Shown here: piece after piece, positions 13,141 to 23,045 of the stretch
Layout of the letters: each line of letters opens with the position of its first letter
How positions within the stretch are numbered: position 1 is the stretch's first letter
Origin: Adineta ricciae
Taxonomy: Eukaryota > Rotifera > Eurotatoria > Adinetida > Adinetidae
Reading direction: 5' to 3'
Length of the DNA: 64,000 nucleotides
Assembly: GCA_905250025.1 (NCBI GenBank)
Contig: CAJNOJ010000332.1
Coordinates: 40,230-104,229 of the forward strand
The notes under the pieces: generated by a model
Seen by the model: only the letters and a program-made list of their open reading frames with translations
What the model was told of the DNA's origin: nothing
Database searches by the model: none
Made by a program: the position numbers and the translations under genes

Positions 13141-15412
13141 TTATTGCGATCGTCGAACGACCCGTAGAAAAATACCATTTTTACTGTTCAAAAGGCCGAG
13201 ATTTCCCAATTTTATTGGAATCTATAAATCACATTTATACGATAATCTCCACATTAAGAACATGGATACTCACTTCTGTTTTTTCGCAACTCTGAAATTC
13301 CACTACTCGAAGTGCTTGAGCAATTCCAAGTTTAGCTTCCACCAATGCGAATCGCATTCCAATACAGTTTCTATTCATGTTATAACACAGATACTTCATT
13401 CCTATACAGAAACAAGCTCTCTTTCTTACCGTGGACCTTCGCCAAAAGGAATAAATGATACGGGATGTCGTTTGGCTTTTTCGCTTGGCAAAAATCTATC
13501 ACACATCATCTTCACGACTATCAACACGTTTACAGTCAAGGACAAGTGCTATTACCTTTCGGGGATGAACTTTTCCGGGTCAGGCCAGATTTTTGAATCA
13601 TGGTGAATAGGATATATCGATGCATTGATGATAGATCCTTTTGGTATAAGATAATTGCCCAATTGATAATCTTGAGACGCGACACGATCCGTTCTGTAAT
13701 AGAAACAGATTTTTACGTTGAGAGAACATTTTACAAGCCAAACCTTATGAATGGTGTATACATTCGAAGTGTTTCATTGATGGCCATGTCCAAATAGTGA
13801 AGTTCGTGTAACTTCTCGTAAGTCAATTCATCCTATACTGAGCAGTATGATATCATTTATTTTGGAAATAAGTAGGATTTACGTCTCCAACGATTTGCCG
13901 GAGTTCATCATAGACTTTCTCTTGAATTTGTGGCTGAGTGGCCATAACATAGAAGAAGAACGACATTAACACACTTGTTGTTTCGTAGCCAGCTATGAGG
14001 AAAAGCAAAGCTTGAGCCAAAATTTCTTTATCACTCAAAGCTAAAAACACATAAATCAAACAAATATCTCAGTCTTGTTTCTCCATACTTTTCTTCAATG
14101 TTTTCCACTGATGTCCGTCTCCATGTTGCTCCTCTGTTTCTTGCGTTGTCGCGGTTTCGTTTTTCACTTCTTCTTCATGATCAATCATCATTTGAATAAA
14201 ATCATTTCGTCGTTCAAGACCTTCTCGGCGACGACTTAGCACTTGACTTACAAGATCAGTTGTGTACTCCATAGCGTCCCTTGGTAAGAAAGAATAACCT
14301 TTCTTCCCTAGATATTTGGCTAATCCGGGTACTAAAACTAAATTTTGTCGAGTAAAAATAAATGAAAAATCTACCAACTCTTATTTTCATCATGATACAC
14401 TTACAGATGATGATGAGAAATATATTTGCGAAACTGACAGTGAAGAACTTCTTCAAATGCTTAATCAACACTCCATTTTCATTTTGTAAGGAATTGGTTT
14501 CCACACCAAACAAACAACTAGCAATGTTGTCCAGAGTATACTGCCCATTTAACCTATTGAGTTGAATCAAAATTTCTTCTTACATTATCACTTCAATTAA
14601 AATAATTAATACGTACACTTTAATGTCAAATATTTCTTGTTTATCCGCGTACTCAAGAAGTCGTTCATTATAAATATTACTGATTTCATTTATAAGGCCA
14701 TACATCTGCAGCAAGAGAAAGCAACACACTTATACAAGTGTGGGATAATACACAGTAGAGAAAAACTTACCGCTTTGAGTTTTGCACTAGAGAATGCAGG
14801 TGAAACGATCGATCGAGCATTTTTCCATTGTTCATCTTTCAAGACTGTTAGTCCATGTTCGAGCGCACCAGCAGCACCTTCAATTATCTGCGTGGAATGC
14901 AAAGTAGAGAGTAAAATAAAAATCAGCGTGAATTTTCTTACTCGTCGATTGACAAACACATGAGAATCTTTTATGAGAACATTTCGAAGAATCTCTGGAT
15001 CAGAAATGAGAATAATGGGAGTTGTTCCTTCGAAAACGCTACAATAAATTAATTTAGTATTGAAATAGATCGTACTATTGCTTACCCAACAATTTTCCCG
15101 TATTTTTTCGAGAGATCTACATCATTCTTATGCACGCCCTAAGCAGAACACATCCAGGCATATATATTTCGACCAACTAAACTGATTACTTTTCGCATAA
15201 TTTGGAACATTTCACCAAGAAATGGTATTGGCGTGGGAGCTGGAATTCCCAATCGACGAAAGATGTTATTCGTCCACAGATTGTAACTAAAATATTCTCT
15301 TCAACACAAGAAATATACCGAAAACAAATGCTTACACATAGTAAGTAAGTAGAAGAATAAGAAGAACCACCAACGTCAATGTGATCGATCCACCGATCAG
15401 AAAAAAAGCCAT
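13141..15412 (-). CDS. cytochrome P450, CYP3-clan-like, tandem copy 4
   Basis: First-transcribed end of the array, ATG at 15412 ([20 protein letters not shown] signal anchor, nearly the same as copy 1), stop TAA at 13141-13143 after [10 protein letters not shown]. It has [19 protein letters not shown] (about 14800), the I-helix [19 protein letters not shown] (about 13970) and a haem loop [19 protein letters not shown] with Glu where the other three copies have Asp. The linker before the I helix is longer ([17 protein letters not shown]) than in the other copies. Splice sites and frames look intact. It pairs with copy 1 by N-terminus, while copies 2 and 3 form the other pair. By family, an ER-anchored monooxygenase of xenobiotics or endogenous lipids. 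Confidence 0.9.
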
Positions 15413-16533
15413 TTATCTCTTTTCTTAAATCTGCAACAAGATATAGAACACATTTTCTATGCCTATATTTATATAAATAACGTCTCTTTTTTTAACCAAA
15501 CGACTGTTTCTCTACATCTACATAATAGTCGACCTCGTAGGGAAGAGCTGATGAAATTATCGAAAACAGTTTACTTCTATGACTCATGTTGTTTCGTTCG
15601 CTTTGATACGTGGAGTAAATATTGACTGAGAGAGTCAAAGTGCAAACACGCATATCTAGGTTATATCCTTCGTAGTTCTTATAACACTATCTAACCTTTT
15701 GAAATACCTCTGACTAAATTGGTCGTGTATTTTTGTTTATTAAGAAAATATAATTTAGCGAAGATGACACAGAAGTTTATATTTCCAAGACAAAATGAGG
15801 AGGGAAACAGAAAAAGAAGGTCAATCTAAACCACGTGTTTATGTGTACCGAATGACAGCAATAAGAGAAGCATGTTTTTTTTTCTTTAATCGAAATATTA
15901 TCTTGATTTTCAATTATTTATGCACTTATACTCGTTTCGATGGTGATATACTGAATCTATGTCTCACTGGTACGTCAATTCAAAATGCGTTCGATGTTGT
16001 ATTAGCTAAATGTTACTCGAAAAGAAATTGGATAAAAGTCGATGTCAATTATAAGAATATCTGAAACACGTTGAGTGTGTCTTAGAAGTGATTTTAATGA
16101 GATCATCATGACATGGGAAACTATGGAAGAATACGAATCATCACTTCTTTTAAATTCCTCTGCAATTCAGATAAATCTCCTCGCATACATGCTTTCGAAC
16201 TATCTTTGAGCCTGAACGATCGAATCGAAAGTCGTCTACAAGGTGCTGTTAGCGCAAGAACTACTTTCAATGTTGCTCTCAATCCAATAAGCACTATTAT
16301 AAATGAATATGGGTTAGTTAGCATCGAACTCCGTCACAAGACAGTCAAAGAGAAAGACGATGTTTCGAAATAAATGGTTTTTGCTAATTGATATATTTCG
16401 TATACAATTTATTACAACAAATGAGAAAAAAAAAGAAATACATAGAATTAAACGAGAAGAAAATAGCTTTGTTGACGATGGTCAAGCACATGAGTCTCGT
16501 GTCCATACCTAGATTTTAGGAGTGCTGATTTAC
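15413..16533. other. intergenic, no gene seen
   Basis: About 1.1 kb between P450 copy 4 and the 3' end of UBA2. Two short plus-strand frames (15795-16064, 16113-16373) have no recognisable domain and atypical composition. I regard the segment as promoter of copy 4 plus 3' flank of UBA2. Confidence 0.5.
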
Positions 16534-18513
16534 TTATGCTGATGCTTGATCATCAACTAACATAACAAAACTCGTATGCATTGGTCCATTGTTATGTTCA
16601 TCATGCGATGTTGATAATTTCTTTGTCTTTTTGACAATATTGATTTCATTTTGGTAATCATCTAAGTGTTGAATGTTATCATCATCATCGTCATCGTCTT
16701 CGATATGTTTTCGTTTCAACGATTGTTTGATTTGCTTAATTTCTCCAATGACTTGATCATCGACGATGATATATTCATTTTTATCCGTAATCGTATCGGT
16801 ATGTTCCAACATTAGTTTGATCTTCATATGTTGTAATAATGCTTCATTAGTTTCATCGTCATATTCTTCTTCGCAAAGTAAAATTGTTCCATTAATTAAT
16901 TTAAATTGATCTAATGTTTTCAACATCATCTCTTCGTCTTCGTCATCATCAGCTGATACTAAAATTCTCCCACTGCCATCGGCAATAATTACGTCCGGTT
17001 TATTCATTTTCAAATGTTTACGTATCAAACGTTCATATAAGGAATGTAAGGTAAATAACGACATGTTAAGTCGTACACGAACCGGTTGTTCAAGATCACT
17101 GCATTGTATGCATGACGGATTTGGCTCTTCCAATTGAATTGACTGGATAATCGCTCCGGTTTTACGGTCTGTTGAAATAAATACATTTGTTAATTGCTTG
17201 ATTGAAGTTAATGTATGATCATTTGATGAACGAGGTAAAGTTGCGAGAACTTTTCGCGCTTGGAGAACTGTTATTCCGGCAACGATGGCATTGGTTGTCG
17301 CAACGGCAGGAATTATGTTTCCAGCCATTGACTTCACATCGAATTTACTAGTGAGATTAATACCAAATATATATGCACGTAAATTAGCTGAGGCAGTTAC
17401 GAAGCGAAGATCGGCATCATCATTTTTGTCCCAAACAAGAAAGGCGGGTTCTTTACTGCTTGAGGCCGCTTGTCGTTGTTTATCGCAGCGTTGTTTCAGT
17501 TCATTTAAACTCTCGATAAACATTTGAGCATACTCATTGATCGATTGAATACGTTGGTCATTCAATTTCGGCGTTGCCGATTGTTCATGATCGCTTTGAC
17601 CGTTGAGAGTTTTTTCTTGAATTTGTCGCGCTTGTTCGTATTGAATTGGAATCGGTTGTCGCCGTTTCTCCCAAAGATTTTTCATTGTTGTTAAATAATT
17701 AATATCATCGAAGAATAATTTGTTAAATATTCGTACCGGTTGAAATTCTTCCATCTCCGCTTGAATCCAATCACGTGTCGAGATTCGATGGTGTCCATTT
17801 TCTGTCGTCGAACTCACTGCCTCTTGTCCATTTGTACCATTTTCAGGATCATCAGCATCAGGTGTAACATCTTCATTATTCGGATCATCATTATCACCGA
17901 ATAGTTGATTGTAGAGAAATTTTGCCCAGACAATACAATGAATTGGTTGCGATGGTGTATTACGAATCGTGCACACGGCGTATGTTCGTTGTTGTTTAGG
18001 CTTTTCAATACAATCATAGCATTGCGTACGACCTTTAAGAATCAATGTTGCTTGACCATTGTAACCGGTTGATCCACTATCAATTAAAGGTTTGGAGCAT
18101 AACAAACACATTCGATTAACGTGCTGTCGTGCTTGTACGTTATCTAATGCGTTGATCACAAGATCATATCGTTTATAGAACGAAATATCGAAGCGCGGGT
18201 CGGTAATCACATCACCATGAAATGGTTCGATATTTATTGATGGACAAAGACGACGGATACTATCACATGCTACTGTAGCTTTGGGTTGGCCAACGTGTTC
18301 ACGACGAAAGAGAAATTGTCGATTTAAATTTGAAACTTCAATTGTGTCGAGGTCAATCACACCAATCGAACGGAATCGGCATAAAGCTAAGGATTTTAAC
18401 AATTCACATCCAATACCACCGGCACCAACGACAAGTACTGAACTTTCTGCAGGTGATTTACCAATTGAATTATCTGATTTGTCAATCGTTGCTGATTCGT
18501 TTGCTTTAGCCAT
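16534..18513 (-). CDS. UBA2: SUMO-activating enzyme subunit 2 (UBA2/SAE2)
   Basis: Single 659-codon exon, close to the usual 640 or so residues. With SAE1 this subunit adenylates SUMO, takes it as a thioester on its catalytic Cys and passes it to UBC9. Visible landmarks: the nucleotide-binding loop VLVVGAGGIGCELLKSLAL (residues 27-44), DTIEVSNLNRQFLFR (56-70), the Zn ligands CYDC (165-168) paired with CIQC further on, and the catalytic Cys181 in YAVCTIRNTPSQPIHC. The adenylation fold resumes with NIIPAVATTNAIVAG, followed by a ubiquitin-like domain (VRVRLNMSLFTLHSLYERLI) and a C-terminal basic-acidic tail (KRKHIEDDDDDDD) suited to nuclear import. The ATG at 18513 gives the conserved start context. 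Lack of introns is notable beside intron-rich neighbours. Confidence 0.97.
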   Translation of the reverse strand: MAKANESATIDKSDNSIGKSPAESSVLVVGAGGIGCELLKSLALCRFRSIGVIDLDTIEVSNLNRQFLFRREHVGQPKATVACDSIRRLCPSINIEPFHGDVITDPRFDISFYKRYDLVINALDNVQARQHVNRMCLLCSKPLIDSGSTGYNGQATLILKGRTQCYDCIEKPKQQRTYAVCTIRNTPSQPIHCIVWAKFLYNQLFGDNDDPNNEDVTPDADDPENGTNGQEAVSSTTENGHHRISTRDWIQAEMEEFQPVRIFNKLFFDDINYLTTMKNLWEKRRQPIPIQYEQARQIQEKTLNGQSDHEQSATPKLNDQRIQSINEYAQMFIESLNELKQRCDKQRQAASSSKEPAFLVWDKNDDADLRFVTASANLRAYIFGINLTSKFDVKSMAGNIIPAVATTNAIVAGITVLQARKVLATLPRSSNDHTLTSIKQLTNVFISTDRKTGAIIQSIQLEEPNPSCIQCSDLEQPVRVRLNMSLFTLHSLYERLIRKHLKMNKPDVIIADGSGRILVSADDDEDEEMMLKTLDQFKLINGTILLCEEEYDDETNEALLQHMKIKLMLEHTDTITDKNEYIIVDDQVIGEIKQIKQSLKRKHIEDDDDDDDNIQHLDDYQNEINIVKKTKKLSTSHDEHNNGPMHTSFVMLVDDQASA

Positions 18514-18713
18514 CTGAAAAAGGCAACTAGTTCAATTGAACTGATACGTACGTTTTCCCGAGTAAAAATGAAGACGCTGAAAGAAGTACGACAAATACAC
18601 ACATTGAAAGTATTTCAGCGAATCGTTTTCTTCAGAAATAGATGTCACTAAGCTTTGAAGTTCGTATATTAAAGGTCTCTTTTATTCAACGCATGCAAAA
18701 CACAACGCAAAAA

Positions 18714-19103
18714 TCAAATTCGTTGTAAATCTAATTGCGTTTTATCATTTCTTTCGCCGCCGGTATTGACAGTCGATGCCGGTTCAAATAACATCACCGT
18801 ACATTCACCATTTTCCGCCTTTGGATTGTGTTCAACACCCTTTGGAACGATAAACATATCGCCTTCTTTAAGATGAATGTCTCCATTTTGATTATTTCGC
18901 AATTGTATGATAACTTCTCCTTTAAGGACAAGAAAAAGTTCGTCTTCATCTTTATGCGAATGCCAGCCGAATTCTCCGAGTAACTTCGCCAATTTCACAT
19001 GTTGACCATTAAGTTCGCCGATGATCTTTGGAGTCCAATGCGCAGAAAAGAGCGACGCCTTTTCATAAACATTTGCTTTCGATAAATTCGTTGCCGCTGT
19101 CAT
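18714..19103 (-). CDS. small single-domain cupin protein, bacterial-like
   Basis: Intronless 129-residue protein. Cupin motif 1 is GWHSHKDEDELFLVLKGEV (about residues 45-63), with two His and a Glu as likely metal ligands. Motif 2 is GDMFIVPKGVEHNPKA (about 81-96), with the third His. The spacing fits the Cupin_2 family, a six-stranded beta barrel that binds one divalent metal. Stand-alone proteins of this size are common in bacteria as sugar-phosphate isomerase-like or dioxygenase-like enzymes, and the substrate cannot be told from sequence. The gene lies 200 bp downstream of UBA2's start, on the same strand. Small size, no introns and bacterial-type architecture suggest horizontal acquisition, but this is inference. 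Confidence 0.85.
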   Translation of the reverse strand: MTAATNLSKANVYEKASLFSAHWTPKIIGELNGQHVKLAKLLGEFGWHSHKDEDELFLVLKGEVIIQLRNNQNGDIHLKEGDMFIVPKGVEHNPKAENGECTVMLFEPASTVNTGGERNDKTQLDLQRI

Positions 19104-19585
19104 GTTCTCCAGAGAAAGACTGACACAGAAAAGAAAACGATAAATTTATTTCGACCACGTGTCTCTCAGATAAGAATAATCAACCTATATAACTATCATC
19201 TCTATCTTAACACAAGTAATTCGAAACCAATGTGATTTGAAATAAATGTAGACATTGTGTCCATTGACAAGATATCGAATTTGTGTGTCTAATCATCGTC
19301 TGTTCTTTCGATTTATTTGTCAAAATGTAAACTACAACAATGCGAAGTTCTATTCACAGTCGAACAAGATGATTTCTCTGTTCAAACAAAACACACGAAA
19401 GAATAGAAGTCATGTCTCCATTCGATAATGATGCCTACGTACACAATTTTAACAGAAGAATCGAACTATCTTTTCACATATATGTATACAACAACGAACT
19501 ATTGACATAAGGATCACAACAGATAGTTAATTGTGTTGTTGAAAAAGAACAAAAAAGAAACGAAACAACGAAAGTAACAGTAGTC
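19104..19585. other. intergenic, no gene seen
   Basis: About 480 bp between the cupin start and the fascin stop. AT-rich; no motif recognised beyond the expected cupin promoter and fascin 3' UTR. Confidence 0.5.
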
Positions 19586-21458
19586 TTAAAAATCCCATTG
19601 AGTAGCTTGTCGACTGTATTCACATGTCGCGTGAATACTTCCGTTTTGTTCAGCGCGGAGATACATGCCATTAGGCGCTTTGAGAAGTATTCGAGAGTGA
19701 GAAGAACATAATTCGATAACGAACTTCGACGGATCGTCGCCAGTCACACTGATTGTTAAATCTTTTAAGATTTCCCAATACTTCCCATCAGAACCTGTAC
19801 GAAAAATGAATAATACATTGAAATGACTCTGTTTCCTTCAATCATACCTTTAAGATAAACAATTCCATCGTTGGATTCCTCGAGTGTAAACAATGCAAAT
19901 ATAGATTTATTGCATTCTAGTATGCGTGAGTGTTTATTTCGATAAGCCACATAGCCAAATTCGCATTTCAATACACAAAACGGTCGGTTGACGAATTTCA
20001 CAAGAAAACCACTTTCATTCGTGTTTAATTGATCGCTTATAGCCCGCATATGTCCCGTAGGATGTGGAACAATATATTTTCCATTCGATGCTTGAAATAC
20101 TATATGCCCATTATTCATCGATTGGATATAAAAGCCCGTCTCGATCGACCTATAACTCGTAGTATTACAACGAAAAACAATTTCAATTGTACTCGTACCG
20201 CTTCTCTGCTGTTGCCTGCACACCACCCCCTTCGAGTTTCCAATACTTATTATTCGACGTTCGGATATGATAAACTTCGAGTTGTTCGTCATATTCCAAT
20301 TGAAATATACTACTACGATCACGTTCGCACTGATTCGCTGACAGATCAACGCCTTGTTTGATAGAAACAAGTTTTCCATTTGGAGCAATTAAACATATTT
20401 GTTCTTTGCTTTCTTCCATCAGAAATTGCTCATCTTTTCCGGCAACCTTGTTTCGTGTTGTCATCAGTCCGGATGGGCCAATCGCTGTTAAATAACATTG
20501 TTCACAATCTTTAAATGTTAAATAACCTTTGAAAATTTCAATCATAAATAAAGTCTCTTCCATGCGTTTCGAAACTAATTTTCCATCTTTATGAAAATAA
20601 AGACCATTGCTCGACCGAATACAGTATTGACCATCAACATATTCAATGGTGAGGATCGCTCCACTACCCCAAGGAATAATATCATCAATATGTACTTCAT
20701 CATCATCTAATTTCGCATAACGTTTGCGAAGAACATGTTTGAGGTTAATCTGAACAAACTCGATCGAAATCTGATGAAAGAAAAGAAGCATCTTTGTTAC
20801 CTGCGGATGAATCGCTAAATGAGGTGACCACCACTCCGGACATTTACTAAAACAATGCAAATGATCAGCGTCGCCACCTAAATACATTCCATAACTGAGC
20901 GATTTCAAAGCCCAATGACCAGTTCGATTGTATTCAAGTTGAAAACGACAATCATTATCAACGTCGAATGTATCACATTTCAAACGACCGTATTTGTCGG
21001 TTGATAAATAATGACGAAGAGACGATTGAAGGTAAATACAATCGTTTTCACTGCTGTATGTGATCGTCCAACGTTGTTTCTTTTTCAAACACGTACCAGC
21101 TACAGAAACAAGGCTATTATCGTGAAAAATCGAGACAAATTGGATCTTACTCGCATTGATTTTACATCCGAAAGTCTCAGCAGTTAAATATTTTCCTTTC
21201 GAGTTGATCAAACCTAATGACCAGACGCATTTTTCAGGTGTCGAACTGTTCGATTCAATGCGTTTCGGATGATGACTTGGTACTGATTTGAAATGATGTC
21301 CATTCGGAGTAACTGAAGGCTTTTTAATATGAGTTGTAGTCACGGGAACTAACGACGTTGGCAATTTGACAGGAGGTTTAGGTCTAAATTGACAAAACAA
21401 AAGTTGAGAAGTGATTTTGCATCTTTCTTCAGCTCACGAACCTGAGTGCGGAATGCAT
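19586..21458 (-). CDS. fascin-like actin-bundling protein
   Basis: Four-exon gene of about 540 residues; fascins are usually about 490. The repeated beta-trefoil pattern is clear: KCVWSLGLINSKGKYLTAET, LQSSLRHYLSTDKYGRLKCD, GMYLGGDADHLHCFS, YCIRSSNGLYFHKDGKLVS, LIAPNGKLVSIKQG, FQASNGKYIVPHPTGHM and LKAPNGMYLRAEQNGSIHA, which suggests four trefoil domains. Fascins cross-link actin filaments in filopodia, bristles and microvilli. The 5' end needs a tiny 17-nt first exon (21458-21442, ATGCATTCCGCACTCAG): joined over a 58-bp intron it gives MHSALRPKPPVKL in frame, while no in-frame ATG exists in exon 2. Two more introns lie at about 20160-20206 and 19796-19849. The N-terminal extension of about 60 residues (Pro, Ser and His rich) before the first trefoil is unusual for fascin. 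Confidence 0.88.
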
Positions 21459-23045
21459 TTTGTATCAATTCGATCAATAAGTAATCATTTTGTTTGAACA
21501 AAGTGTGTGTACGTCTTGTCAAACGACTATCTATTGAAATGAGACATATGAGAAGAGAAATTCTCTCTCTCTTTTTCTCTTCTCTTCTCTTTTCTTCTCT
21601 CTCGTTCTTTCTGCCTTCACTTTCATTCCTCGGACACGAATGTAAAAAGATCTTTCGTTCTGATGACCGTTGGACGAATGAAAACAATAATTAACAATCG
21701 ATAATCGAAGAAAAATTCCCTTTACTATTCATTAGATGGTATGGTCTATGATTCGAATGATTTGACCGAGGAATCGTTATCGATCATCTCTTGAAAGACA
21801 TCCATCTAAACGCATGTTGATATAGGTTCAAACAATAGACGTGTTCGAATGCGAGAATAGTTTCTTAGTCTCAATTGGACATATGCTGCTAGTTAGAATG
21901 CCAATGGTATCTTTTTCTACGAGTACATTGGACTTGAAAGAGAATTATTAGGTCAGCGTTACATCATCATTCATTAGAGAAGTCAAGGTACTCGATTTTT
22001 ATGCCTTCAGATAGAGTAAATGAGATTTTTTAATAAGCCGCTTCTAGTAATTGAACTGAACTAGGCATAGTGATGACATGTAGCGTCGAATAGGATGAGA
22101 ACGGAGATTAGACTTGGCATGTTCTTTGAACTTTTCTCGTGTCAAATATTGAGATGTATAAGAAAGAAGAAAAAAAAACATGTAATACTCATTTCCGTTC
22201 TAGGCCTTGTCCTATGTACTGTACGGTGTCATTCTAATTCGATAATTGACTAACACTAGGCTCCTTTTTCTTCAATAGCAATCACTGGTGCTGTTACCTA
22301 ACCATACGTGTAGATGAAAAAAAAGAGAAGAAGAAGAAGTTGCCCTCTTTCAAGTATATGTAACAATTATTTAATCATCAGCTGCTCACGAATGATTTCA
22401 TTAGATGACAAAGAATCAGTAACAGATGTTCAAATGGTAACTTTCGTGAAACAGTTCCTCAATAAACGTATTAATTCGACTGATAATTACAGGCGAATGT
22501 ATTGCAAGATCACATCTCTGTTTCTGCGAGTGATGTTTAAGTGAGTGTGTCCGTTGCATTTGACATTAGTTGAAAGAATTTGACACATTTGCATAGAATT
22601 TATTCGTCAATTAACTGAGAGACTACAATTGAAATAAAAATAAAGATCACATAAACTCTTCCACACGCATTATATACATAAAGCTCAATGATTATATTCT
22701 CATATGTTTGTCTTTTTCACCCTCACTTCAATTTTCTACTATCGATGTATAAGTTAAAATCTACAAGAAGAGAAAACAAACAAGAAAAACCGGAGTATGA
22801 CAAAACCCGAGTAGTAAATATAAACATTTCGGCTTGCTTCACGTCGAACGATGATTTCAATGATCAGAGAAAAAAATACAAAGAAAATTCGGAAGTATAA
22901 ATAGTTTGACAAACGCGGACGATGATGATTTCCTTTGATTTTTCAATTTTATTTATCAATTGTATGAAAAGAGAGATATGTCAACGACTAGAGTGTTCTT
23001 TGATCCATGTATATGACTATGAAAGAAAAATAAAAACAAGAAATT
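21459..23045. other. intergenic; contains a pyrimidine-rich tract
   Basis: About 1.6 kb between the fascin start and the PDZ gene stop. A CT-rich run (about 21558-21605, tctct/ttctct units) lies 100 bp upstream of the fascin ATG and may be part of its promoter or 5' UTR. The rest is AT-rich with no recognised gene. Confidence 0.5.

Noticed and set aside
15795..16373. Two short plus-strand frames in the P450-UBA2 spacer
   Set aside because: No ATG context, homology or splice pattern; atypical composition; probably chance.
21494..21694. Ser/Phe/Leu-rich plus frame over the CT-rich tract
   Set aside because: Low-complexity translation of a pyrimidine run.
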